Below, in pieces: positions 7,340 through 16,069 of a stretch of DNA of 64,000 nt. Each line of letters opens with the position of its first letter. The stretch's first letter is position 1. The notes under the pieces are model-generated. The model worked only from the letters and a program-made list of their open reading frames with translations, did not search any database and had not been told where the DNA came from. Origin of the DNA: a virus; the IMG/VR virus record IMGVR_UViG_3300025809_002164, positions 82,037-146,036 of that record. One strand, 5' to 3'. A program made the position numbers and the translations under genes.

Positions 7340-9253
7340 ATGAAAAAATTAAAAGTATTAATTCACAGCAATCACTCTCGAGCTAAAACAGGTTTTGGTA
7401 AACATTTAAAAAACTTAATCACATATTTGTATAAAACAAAAAAATACGATATCATAGAATTAGCAAACGGCAAACAAGAAAACGATCCTTCTCTTGCTAC
7501 TATGCCTTGGAAATGCCTAGGCTCTCTACCTAGTGACCCTAGATTAATACAGGAATGTAACTCAGATCCCAACAAGGGCAGGCTGGCCAGTTACGGCCAC
7601 TACATGATAGATCAAGCGATCAAGAATGAAAAGCCTGATGTGTATTTAGGGGTAGAAGATATATGGGGCTTAGAGGGGTTATGGAAAAAAAAGTGGTGGA
7701 AAAAAATACACTCAATAGTATGGACCCCCATTGATAGTGTTCCGTTATTGGATAAACATATAGAGGGTGCATTAAATTCCAAGAAGATGATAGTTCAAGC
7801 TTCCTTTGCGATGAAAGCTCTAGAGGAAAAGGGTATAAAAAATACAGAGCTACTCCCGGTACCCCTAGACCCATCTAATTTTTTCAAGATAAGCGATACT
7901 GATAAACTAAATCTAAGACTTTTAAATAGTATAGGCAAGGATGACTTTATAATCGGTTTTGTTTTTCGCAATCAACTGAGGAAAAGTGTACCAAACCTAC
8001 TAGAAGGATTTAAAACTTTTATTAAAAATAATCCTGGAACAAATGCAAAATTATTATTCCACACACACTGGAATGAAGGCTGGGACATTCCGAGGTTATT
8101 AAAAGAAAAAAACATAGATCCTAAATTAGTATTAACCACTTACTTTTGTGATAAATGTAATAAATATGAAATAAAACCATTCTCAGGCCAGGAACTAGAC
8201 TGCAAGTTTTGCGGATCTAAAAAGTCCCAACAGACATCTCAAATAAACAGGGGAGTTTCCGAGTCTCAATTGAATGAAATTTACAATTTAATGGATGTAT
8301 ATTGCCATCCATTTACATCAGGAGGTCAAGAGATACCAATCCAAGAAGCGAAACTTTGTGAAATTATAACCCTAGTTACTAATTATTCATGCGGAGAAGA
8401 TTACAGTTCTATAGAATCTGGAGGCCTACCATTAACTTGGAGTGAATACAGAGAGCCAGGGACTCAATTCATTAAAGCTTCAACCGATAGCTCTAGTATA
8501 GAGTCTCAGTTAAAAGTTGTTTTTAATATGAGTAAAAAAGATAGAAGTTCCATGGGCAAGATTGCAAGAAAATTCACTATAGATTTTTGCTCAATTGATT
8601 CCGTTTGCTCTAAGTTTGATGATATTATATCTACAGTCACTCCCTCCGATTGGGATTTCAATCTAGATTACGAAGTTAAGAACGACACATACAATCCCCC
8701 TGAAATCAAAGAGGACAGAGAGTGGGTTATTGATTTGTATAAAAATATACTTAAAATTAATGCAGAGGAGGAGGATGTGGCTGGAATAAACCATTGGGTC
8801 TCCAGGCTTAAATCAGACTTAAACAGGCAGGCAGTCTATAATTATTTTATAGATGTAGCCAGAAAAGATAACTCAGAAAATAATAAAGTTCCATTTGAGG
8901 AGACCTTAGATCCAGAAGATAAAGGCAAAAGGATACTATTTGCCTTGCCCGGCTCAAGTATAGATGTATTTAATTCAACATCTTTATTGAAATATATAAA
9001 AGACAAGTACCCAGATAATAATATTTATTATGCCACTGATAAAGAAAATTTTGAAATTCTTTTTGGTAACCCATATATACATAAATTAATTCAATACGAC
9101 CCAATAATGGAAAATTTTTCATGGGCAGAAGGTCAAGGATCTCACGAAGGGTTCTTCAATTTTGTATTAATACCCCACACCAACACCCATAAGGCTCCTA
9201 ACTTTATACACGGAGATAAACATAAAATAGAATACGATATAAATTATGCATAA
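7340..9253 (+). CDS. Multidomain glycosyltransferase: GT4 with zinc-ribbon insert, DUF4214, GT9-like N-terminal part
   Basis: It is 637 residues. Residues 1-430 are a GT-B enzyme: a glycine-rich start (HSNHSRAKTGFGKHLKNL), the donor-domain strand IGFVFRNQLRKSVPNLLEGF and CHPFTSGGQEIPIQEAKLCE, the E-x7-E donor motif. A zinc ribbon is inserted at residues 270-291 (C270-x2-C273, C288-x2-C291). Residues about 457-515 (EWVIDLYKNILK, AGINHWVSRLKSDLNRQAV) match DUF4214. From residue 530 a Rossmann-like unit (RILFALPGSSIDVFNSTSL) resembles the N-terminal half of GT9/heptosyltransferases. The following gene, overlapping by eight bases, continues this pattern. Acceptor and sugars are unknown. Confidence 0.7.
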   Translation: MKKLKVLIHSNHSRAKTGFGKHLKNLITYLYKTKKYDIIELANGKQENDPSLATMPWKCLGSLPSDPRLIQECNSDPNKGRLASYGHYMIDQAIKNEKPDVYLGVEDIWGLEGLWKKKWWKKIHSIVWTPIDSVPLLDKHIEGALNSKKMIVQASFAMKALEEKGIKNTELLPVPLDPSNFFKISDTDKLNLRLLNSIGKDDFIIGFVFRNQLRKSVPNLLEGFKTFIKNNPGTNAKLLFHTHWNEGWDIPRLLKEKNIDPKLVLTTYFCDKCNKYEIKPFSGQELDCKFCGSKKSQQTSQINRGVSESQLNEIYNLMDVYCHPFTSGGQEIPIQEAKLCEIITLVTNYSCGEDYSSIESGGLPLTWSEYREPGTQFIKASTDSSSIESQLKVVFNMSKKDRSSMGKIARKFTIDFCSIDSVCSKFDDIISTVTPSDWDFNLDYEVKNDTYNPPEIKEDREWVIDLYKNILKINAEEEDVAGINHWVSRLKSDLNRQAVYNYFIDVARKDNSENNKVPFEETLDPEDKGKRILFALPGSSIDVFNSTSLLKYIKDKYPDNNIYYATDKENFEILFGNPYIHKLIQYDPIMENFSWAEGQGSHEGFFNFVLIPHTNTHKAPNFIHGDKHKIEYDINYA

Positions 9254-10388
9254 ACTAGAAAGCTTCGCTCTATCATCTGGGTCTAAAATTGAAAAACCTT
9301 TCATAGAACAGTGCTTCTTTCCTATATTGGAAAAGAAATTTATATGTATTAGTCAGAAATCAGAAAGCGAATCTAAGAAATACAACTTTTTTGATGATGT
9401 AATTTTTCATATAAAACCTTTCTTGGAAAGAAACGGAATATCTATAGTTGAGATCGGGAGTAATAAATCTAGGCCAACTTTTTATTCTAAGACTTATTCA
9501 AATTTAACCACACTTCAGTCTAGTTATTTAATTAATAAATCAATATTATATCTAGGCAACTATAATTTGCATGCGAACATAGCTGCTCACTTTAATAAGA
9601 AAGTAATATTTCCATCAAACAATGATTTCACTGAGACTTTTAAACCTTATTGGTCTAAGAAAGATTTGTGCAGCATAATCACTCCAGACCTTAAAATTAA
9701 GCCTACCTTCCAGAACGAAGAAAGCCCTAAGACTATAAATAAAATCAACCCAGAAGATGTCGCCTGCGAAGTTCTAGACCTACTAGAAATACCTCACAAC
9801 CTTCAGAACATTCGTACAGTTTTCCTAGGGGAACTATACAAAGATCCGATCATAGATTTAATTCCCGAAGAATTCAACGTTAATGCAATGAATATATCTG
9901 GTCCAGTAAACATCAGGTTTGATAAAGTTTTTAATCCCCAATTTCTGAATCTTTGCGAGTCTCTTAAATTAATTAATATAATAACAGATAAAGTTATACC
10001 TGTAGAGTATATTAAAAATATAATAAACAACATAAACTCAATAACATTTTTTGTAAACTCAAAAACCACAGAAGACGAAATGAATATCATGCAGTCCATA
10101 GGTAAACCTTTAGTTTTATTATGTAAAGAATCTAAAAACATAGACAAACTCAGGCTCAAATTTATAGACTACCCCATTAAACTATTTACGACATTAACAA
10201 AAAAAGATTTAAACCAGCCGGTTCTTAGTGATTTAAAATTTCTAAGCAAGAAAAACATAATAAGCAAAGGTAATGTATTCAACTCTTATTTATCATTAAG
10301 TTTAAATAAAAACGTTTCATCTATAACTAATTCTAAAGAAGTCTGGGAAGACTTGCCATATTTTAGAATTTTTAGAGAAAAAGCTTGA
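9246..10388 (+). CDS. GT9-like glycosyltransferase part, probably continuing the preceding gene
   Basis: It is 380 residues. Residues 1-140 contain ILEKKFICIS, then LTTLQSSYLINKSILYLGNY and LHANIAAHFNKKVIFPS, the arrangement of the C-terminal half of GT9/heptosyltransferases (H-x-A-A near the donor site). The missing N-terminal half is at the end of the upstream gene, and the two reading frames meet in an ATGCATAA overlap. The second half (residues about 190-380: TVFLGELYKDPIIDLIPEEF, VVPVEY-like strands) is another alpha/beta domain I cannot assign. A split enzyme, a programmed +1 shift or a sequence error could explain the arrangement. Confidence 0.55.
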   Translation: MHKLESFALSSGSKIEKPFIEQCFFPILEKKFICISQKSESESKKYNFFDDVIFHIKPFLERNGISIVEIGSNKSRPTFYSKTYSNLTTLQSSYLINKSILYLGNYNLHANIAAHFNKKVIFPSNNDFTETFKPYWSKKDLCSIITPDLKIKPTFQNEESPKTINKINPEDVACEVLDLLEIPHNLQNIRTVFLGELYKDPIIDLIPEEFNVNAMNISGPVNIRFDKVFNPQFLNLCESLKLINIITDKVIPVEYIKNIINNINSITFFVNSKTTEDEMNIMQSIGKPLVLLCKESKNIDKLRLKFIDYPIKLFTTLTKKDLNQPVLSDLKFLSKKNIISKGNVFNSYLSLSLNKNVSSITNSKEVWEDLPYFRIFREKA

Positions 10389-10413
10389 CCTAACAATACA
10401 TATGTGGTATTGT
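10385..10413 (+). promoter_or_regulatory. Promoter with internal inverted repeat
   Basis: TTGACC (10385-10390) and TATTGT (10408-10413) are 17 bases apart. The perfect 7-bp inverted repeat ACAATAC / GTATTGT (10393-10399, 10407-10413) covers the spacer and the -10 box, as a repressor operator would. The ATG at 10420 lies only six bases after the -10 box, so the transcript would be leaderless. Confidence 0.55.
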
Positions 10414-10419
10414 ATTTAG

Positions 10420-11181
10420 ATGCCTAAGAAAAAAGAAACTACAGTAGATAATTCCTCCGGCCCATTATTATTTAAGAGAGATGAAAACGGCCTACTTATT
10501 AATAACCAGTATGAATTCAACGAAGACGGTTCCGTTAATTGGAGAGCAATGATAAGAGAAGAATATCTATTTCCTAATAAGTCTTGGTTTGATTTGCGGA
10601 AAAAAGATATGCCAAGATCTATAACTGGGCTACAAGATCACCAATTATTAATAAAGCTAGGAGGAATAAAAGAGCTTGCTAGAATGAGAGGGTTTTCTAA
10701 AATTTCTTACGATTTAATAAAATCTGAAATAGATCACGTAGCAGTAGTGTGTAGTATATTATACATTCCTAACTATGAGACCTCAGGAGAGCCAGTTTTA
10801 TTTCAGGATGTAGCTAATGCAACAATTGAAAATACTAGTAGTTTTGCCAAAAAATTTCTAGAAACAATAGCTTGCAATAGGTCATTCGTTAGGTGTGTTA
10901 GGAACTTCTTAAATGTGCATATTGTAGGAGACGACGAAATAGATAAGTCAGACAGTCAAAAGCCTCAACAAAACAACGAACTTTCTCCCGTCGGATTCCT
11001 AAAAAAAGAACTTTCAGAGAATCACGGAATATCTTCCTACGAAGAATTTTTACCAGAATTAAGGGAAATGCACAAAGCAGGAAACCTTAATATAACAACA
11101 GACATAATTAAAACTTGGAGCGGCTTTAATGACATATCCCCCAAAGATTGCAGGGTGCTACTTTCAATTTTAAAAAAATAA
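10420..11181 (+). CDS. Putative single-strand annealing protein (Rad52/Sak-like)
   Basis: This is a 253-residue protein. Residues 65-170 include GLQDHQLLIKLGGIKELARM, RGFSKISYDLIKSE, VAVVCSILYIPNYETSGEPV, and a terminal helix FLETIACNRSFVRCVRNFL followed by VHIVGDDEI. The beta-sheet then basic helix order (A-x-x-RAxxRxxRxxL-like) is what phage Rad52/Sak-type annealing proteins show, and ssb is nearby; I assign it on pattern only. A flexible Asp/Gln linker leads to a C-terminal helical domain (GFLKKELSENHGISSYEEFL). It has its own promoter and meets the leftward operon tail to tail. Confidence 0.45.
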   Translation: MPKKKETTVDNSSGPLLFKRDENGLLINNQYEFNEDGSVNWRAMIREEYLFPNKSWFDLRKKDMPRSITGLQDHQLLIKLGGIKELARMRGFSKISYDLIKSEIDHVAVVCSILYIPNYETSGEPVLFQDVANATIENTSSFAKKFLETIACNRSFVRCVRNFLNVHIVGDDEIDKSDSQKPQQNNELSPVGFLKKELSENHGISSYEEFLPELREMHKAGNLNITTDIIKTWSGFNDISPKDCRVLLSILKK

Positions 11182-11184
11182 TAT

Positions 11185-13299
11185 CTAACCTTTAATCCCA
11201 GCGGGCCCAGTGTCCAATACAGATTCTATATTAAAAATAGATTCTTTATCTAACTTCTTAATAGTAACTATCATATCCTTCATATCTAAGTCGTGTAAGA
11301 TTTTGGCCTCACCATTAACTTCAACCACTGGAACTTTTTCTTTTAACTTAGCTTTAATTTTACCATTAGCTAAGCACCAAGTGCCCCTAGTCTGCACGGT
11401 ATTTCCCTGTTCGGGTTGACACTTAAAGTCACTTTCACTAGTGTCATGATGGTAGCTTAAGTGTGAATTTTCATCAAGATCTTCATAAAATTCATCCTTC
11501 TCATAATATTCTTTACTAAATTGATTTTGTGAAGGTTTGTGTAAATTACTAGGAGTGCTATTACTATCGGAATGAGAAAAAGTAACTATGGATTCAGCGA
11601 ATATAGTTATTCCATCTGGATCAGATTTAGAAGTCTTAAACTCCTTGGATGATCCATTAACAGTAGGAACTATACCGTCTTTAGTAGGATCTTGTACCCA
11701 GTTAAACTTAATATTTTCATCATCTATATCGTCTTTACTCCAGAAAAACCTTTTACTTTTTGAGAGTATATTACCCTCAACATTTATCTCAAACGTTTCG
11801 TCAAACCCAACATTTTGCTTCTCCGCTTTAACTGCAGCATTATCGCAAAAGCATCTCACAGCTAAGAAATAATCAGACTGTGTCATTGATATTGAGCTTC
11901 CACCACCAGCATCTTCAGAGCTTATCCCCGTCCATGTACCATCTCTTTTTTGATAACTAAGGATATTAGCATCTTGTGAATTTTCTACTTTTATTTTCTT
12001 TGGGTTCTTTGGATTAGGAGGACCTATTGAATTACCCCCTGGAGAGTAGACATGAACTAAGACTGGCAAGAAATTAGTAGGAGCTAAACATTTAATTTTC
12101 CCAGAACTAGAAACCCTTACTATTTTTTTATCATCATTCCTAGAGAAAACAGGCCCTCTGCTATCTGAATCCCATCCCGCCCCCCTGACTCCATCTTTAC
12201 CTCCATCAACAGATCTAGCTAGTCTGGCCCTATATCTCAATCCTACATCTGGAAAATTGATATTAGCTTCCTCCCCCACTCCTAAAGTAATAGCCTGAGT
12301 TACTTCAAGAGCGGTATTTTCATTATCCATCTTAGAAAGATCAATAGACCTAGTTCCATAAACAAATTCTGCATCCTCATAAACATCCGAAGAGGTCAAG
12401 CCTCCCGTTAAGCCTGAGGATAATTTTATTGTTTTGTTAAAGCTATCTCCTTTTTCTATATCACAATTACAATAGTGCCCATTTTTATGGTATCCTAAAT
12501 TTTCATCTTTAATTTTTGAATCAACTCCGTCCTCTTTTACATTAGAATTGTCTAGATCATCAAAACCTTGATCTCCTGCCCCAGCAGCGCATAAATTAAC
12601 AGGTACATCTATAGGTATTTGCCAGCTACAGTTAGCTTGGTCCTTGAATATTACCATAGTTTTACCTGGCTTTGTTGCGGTCATGGTAAAAGTATGTGAG
12701 TCTTCGTCAAAATTTTCATCAACATTGAAGTTATTTCTTCTTACTTGTTCTGCCCCCATCGTTCTCATCTCTGGTCTAAAATTGTTAGCAGCTACTGAAA
12801 CAGGAGGGTCAATATTAATTATGTCAGGGTTAGCGACAACAGCAAACCTCATATTTCCCAACCCCCCTATAATCTTTATTTTAATTTCTTCTCCCTTAGG
12901 TATTGCCACTCCATTTAATTTTCCAAATTTTCCGGCAATCTTATTAACACAAGATCCTCCACCAAATGCAAGTTGACCTCTACCCGCAATAGCGGCAGCA
13001 AGGCCCCCAACCTGTATTGCTTTTATTCTATTGTCTACTACTCCATTACCTTCAGCCTCGACACAATAATCAACACATCTTCTAGTTATTGTTAATGTAC
13101 CTTTTATTTTATTATCGTTGCCAATAAAATTTTCACCATCAATCCAAATATGACTTTCTGGATTATTTCTAAACACAGTGTTTTCAACAAAATTTATATT
13201 TCCACCACCATCTCCTGGTTGATAGTTCCATGAGATTATTTTATTAATCTTACCCGCAGGGCAACACTGTTCGTTAAATTTGAATATATATTCTGCCAT
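11185..13299 (-). CDS. Large virion-type protein with Ig-like (BIG2-type) segment
   Basis: This 704-residue protein is glycine- and cysteine-containing and beta-rich throughout. Residues about 155-235 (RFAVVANPDIINIDPPVSVA, HTFTMTATKPGKTMVIFKDQ) have the repeat plan of bacterial Ig-like BIG2 domains, ending in a T-A-x-K-P-G-x-x-x-V strand. Further segments contain GHYCNCDIEKGD, repeated short acidic linkers and a final strand-rich region. No signal peptide is seen. It is the last gene of the leftward structural operon, two bases after the previous gene, so a tail-surface or fibre protein is likely. Its stop lies three bases from the convergent gene's stop. Confidence 0.6.
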   Translation of the reverse strand: MAEYIFKFNEQCCPAGKINKIISWNYQPGDGGGNINFVENTVFRNNPESHIWIDGENFIGNDNKIKGTLTITRRCVDYCVEAEGNGVVDNRIKAIQVGGLAAAIAGRGQLAFGGGSCVNKIAGKFGKLNGVAIPKGEEIKIKIIGGLGNMRFAVVANPDIINIDPPVSVAANNFRPEMRTMGAEQVRRNNFNVDENFDEDSHTFTMTATKPGKTMVIFKDQANCSWQIPIDVPVNLCAAGAGDQGFDDLDNSNVKEDGVDSKIKDENLGYHKNGHYCNCDIEKGDSFNKTIKLSSGLTGGLTSSDVYEDAEFVYGTRSIDLSKMDNENTALEVTQAITLGVGEEANINFPDVGLRYRARLARSVDGGKDGVRGAGWDSDSRGPVFSRNDDKKIVRVSSSGKIKCLAPTNFLPVLVHVYSPGGNSIGPPNPKNPKKIKVENSQDANILSYQKRDGTWTGISSEDAGGGSSISMTQSDYFLAVRCFCDNAAVKAEKQNVGFDETFEINVEGNILSKSKRFFWSKDDIDDENIKFNWVQDPTKDGIVPTVNGSSKEFKTSKSDPDGITIFAESIVTFSHSDSNSTPSNLHKPSQNQFSKEYYEKDEFYEDLDENSHLSYHHDTSESDFKCQPEQGNTVQTRGTWCLANGKIKAKLKEKVPVVEVNGEAKILHDLDMKDMIVTIKKLDKESIFNIESVLDTGPAGIKG

Positions 13300-13301
13300 A
13301 A

Positions 13302-16052
13302 TTAAAGATTTTGAATAAATACTACATCACATTCTTGATTTCCTGGAGTTAAGCTTACCGAAATACTAGGAGTAATAGTAGAAGTAACCGTAATGCTAGG
13401 AGTAATAGTAGGAGTAGTCGTAATGCTGGGAGTAATAGTAGGAGTAGCCGTAATAGTAGGAGTGGTCGTAATGCTAGGAGTAATCGTACTCGTTGGAGTA
13501 ATCGAAATAGTACAGGTAACACTAGGAGTGATTGTAATACTAGGAGTAATAGTGGGAGTGATAGTAGGAGTAATCGTGCTCGTCGGAGTAATCGTACTAG
13601 TCGGAGTAATCGTGCTCGTCGCAGTAATCGTACTCGTTGGAGTAATCGTACTCGTTGGAGTAATCGTACTCGTTGGAGTAATCGTGCTCGTCGGAGTAAT
13701 CGTGCTCGTCGGAGTAATCGTGCTCGTCGGAGTAATCGTGCTCGTCGGAGTAATCGTGCTCGTCGGAGTAATTGTGCTGGTTGGAGTTGGCGACAGCCCT
13801 GGGGTAACGCTCTGTGTAGCAGTGGGAGTAGGGCTTTTATCTTGAGTGCTAGTTGGAGTAATTGTGCTTGTCGGAGTAATCGTGCTAGTTGGAGTAATTG
13901 TGCTAGTCGGAGTAATCGTGCTAGTCGGAGTAATTGTGCTTGTCGGAGTAATCGTGCTAGTCGGAGTAATCGTGCTAGTCGGAGTAATCGTACTAGTCGG
14001 AGTGATCGTGCTAGTTGGAGTAATCGTACTAGTCGGAGTAATCGTACTAGTTGGAGTAATCGTACTAGTTGGAGTAATCGTACTAGTTGGAGTAATCGTA
14101 CTAGTCGGAGTAATCGTGCTAGTCGGAGTAACTGTCGGAGTAATCGTACTAGTCGTAGTAACTGTTGGAGTAATTGTCGGTGTTGGGGTGGAACTCAGGC
14201 TAGGTATCGGCGGAGCACAAACATCCACTCCACACATAGCCCCACTCCAATAATTAGGCAATGTATTGTAATTCCATATTCTATCATAGTCTATCTCGTA
14301 ATTTCCTTGGCCGTCCGCATTTTTAACAGGATATCTATTTAAATAAATTTTATAACAACCAGTAGGTATTCCAGTGTAACCACCCCCATCTAATTCAACT
14401 TGTTGCTGGTCGTATAAATAAGATTTATAATTGCCACTAACAGCAGGCCAGTTATTATCTATGTATTTAACATTTCCTTCCATACCCTCATACATACCCT
14501 TAACTTCATCATGCTGATAATTAAACAAATAATAAACACCCTCCACTGAGTCTCCTACAATATTATTAAGAAATAAGTTTTCACTTGCAGGAACAGTATC
14601 ATGAGCGTTTGGGTTTACAGCATAATTTAAATATTGAAAAATTCCTCTAATACTGTAATCATAAAATTCATTAGGGTATGTATAAAAAACGTCTCTACCA
14701 TCACAACTGATTAATTTCCACACAGTAGACGACATCAATTTTCTATCCGAGTAATATCTACCAGCCTTAGTTACATCCACTCCATCGTTAGTCCCAAAGC
14801 TTTGTTTCACTCCAGCCGAAACAACATCAGGCTCCGGTATATTGTATCGCAAAGATATAAGCTCTGTAAACCCATCTCCTATAGCACTAACCAGGTCAGC
14901 TATCTCTTTAGACCTAAAGTCTATTGTTCCTACACTAACAAAAGATGTTGTCCCTTTTTGTATAGCTAGGGCTATTATATTTTTAACTATAGTTATAACT
15001 CTAGGGTTTTTTATTGTAACAATATTATGGTGCAAATATGGTATATCTTTTTGAAAATCAAACCGAGTAGCTATTCCATTATTTCCGGTGGCATAAGTGC
15101 TAGTTATCTCGCTAGAACCAAAATCTATCGGGTCATATGTCGCATGAATTTCAGGTGAAATATTAATCGATACATCATTGATTTTATCCACATATGCATT
15201 AATCTCTCCATTAACTTTTGTGAAAATTCCACTAGCATAAATCTTATTTTTTTCTAGCATTTCAGATGCAGAGTCTGATGTTTTATATAAAAAATTATCT
15301 CTATGAAGCTCAAGCTCTGGAGCATGAGAGGGAACATTAAATGACGAAATTACTTCGGCTGGAGAATATATGGCATTAACTTTCTTAATTAAAGGCATAT
15401 ATGGAAGATCGGCATTATCCAGAGGAAATGCTTTATTTAAACTCCTAGAAGTATCAATATCATATATATAGCAATTATTTAAAATATTATAAAAAATATT
15501 TGAATTATTATCGTCTATAGAAAAATCATATACGTTTTGATCTGCATTAACTGCAGGGATCCCGACAGACTTAACTTTACCGGAAATCAACCTTTTAATC
15601 TTAGATGCAGATAGCCCACTATATATAGTGTTGTTATAAGTAAAACTAACAGGAAAAAGTTCATTGTCTGACCTGCTTTTTCTGTAATCACTACGAAACT
15701 TAGTAAAGCTCCGAACCACCTCGCTCTTTTCTAGAAAAGCCTGAAGAATTGCTTGCCTATCTTGTTCCAGTATTTGCGACCATTTAATGGTAGTCCCACC
15801 GGCCAAATTTATATCTTGGTTAAATGCATCGGTAACAAAATTAGCCTTATCCACCCTATCTTCATACTCTTCGTGAAGATGGACTCCTATGGAAAAGAAT
15901 TTTAAATCAAAATCATTAACATCCCCATCCCCGTCGACATCCCATACATTTAAATTTCCTTTTTTTTCGATGGCTGCATTAAGTTGATTTACAGGTATGC
16001 CTTGATTTACTAAATTAAAAGAAGTTGAAAATTTTATTCGCTTTATTGGCAT
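13302..16052 (-). CDS. Tail-surface protein with dockerin-like Ca loop and TSTITP stalk
   Basis: It is 916 residues. Residues 35-50 (NVWDVDGDGDVNDFDL) form a dockerin/EF-hand-type calcium loop with Asp/Asn at the ligand positions. Residues about 60-610 are a beta-rich domain of unknown family with many Tyr/Asn strands (NGIATRFDFQKDIPYLHHN, GCYKIYLNRYPVKNADGQGN). Residues about 616-895 are almost pure Thr/Ser/Pro/Ile in TSTITP hexapeptides, split into two blocks by the linker QDKSPTPTATQSVTPGLSP. A short end, GNQECDVVFIQNL, follows. The size and the stalk suggest an extended adhesin or decoration fibre. Confidence 0.7.
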   Translation of the reverse strand: MPIKRIKFSTSFNLVNQGIPVNQLNAAIEKKGNLNVWDVDGDGDVNDFDLKFFSIGVHLHEEYEDRVDKANFVTDAFNQDINLAGGTTIKWSQILEQDRQAILQAFLEKSEVVRSFTKFRSDYRKSRSDNELFPVSFTYNNTIYSGLSASKIKRLISGKVKSVGIPAVNADQNVYDFSIDDNNSNIFYNILNNCYIYDIDTSRSLNKAFPLDNADLPYMPLIKKVNAIYSPAEVISSFNVPSHAPELELHRDNFLYKTSDSASEMLEKNKIYASGIFTKVNGEINAYVDKINDVSINISPEIHATYDPIDFGSSEITSTYATGNNGIATRFDFQKDIPYLHHNIVTIKNPRVITIVKNIIALAIQKGTTSFVSVGTIDFRSKEIADLVSAIGDGFTELISLRYNIPEPDVVSAGVKQSFGTNDGVDVTKAGRYYSDRKLMSSTVWKLISCDGRDVFYTYPNEFYDYSIRGIFQYLNYAVNPNAHDTVPASENLFLNNIVGDSVEGVYYLFNYQHDEVKGMYEGMEGNVKYIDNNWPAVSGNYKSYLYDQQQVELDGGGYTGIPTGCYKIYLNRYPVKNADGQGNYEIDYDRIWNYNTLPNYWSGAMCGVDVCAPPIPSLSSTPTPTITPTVTTTSTITPTVTPTSTITPTSTITPTSTITPTSTITPTSTITPTSTITPTSTITPTSTITPTSTITPTSTITPTSTITPTSTITPTSTITPTSTITPTSTITPTSTQDKSPTPTATQSVTPGLSPTPTSTITPTSTITPTSTITPTSTITPTSTITPTSTITPTSTITPTSTITPTSTITATSTITPTSTITPTSTITPTITPTITPSITITPSVTCTISITPTSTITPSITTTPTITATPTITPSITTTPTITPSITVTSTITPSISVSLTPGNQECDVVFIQNL
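13366..14205 (-). repeat. Two 18-bp tandem arrays coding TSTITP
   Basis: The plus-strand unit is ggagtaatcgtactagtc with a few variable positions (mainly c/t and a/g at wobble sites). The array runs about 13366-13775 and 13848-14205, separated by a non-repetitive stretch of about 70 bases. The leftmost units are degenerate (Ser/Ile/Thr variants), the central ones nearly identical. Confidence 0.9.
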
Positions 16053-16069
16053 TTTATTTTAATGTTAAA

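Noticed and set aside
7372-7874. Minus-strand open frames inside the GT4 gene
   Set aside because: Shadows of a strongly coding plus-strand gene, with no matching neighbours.
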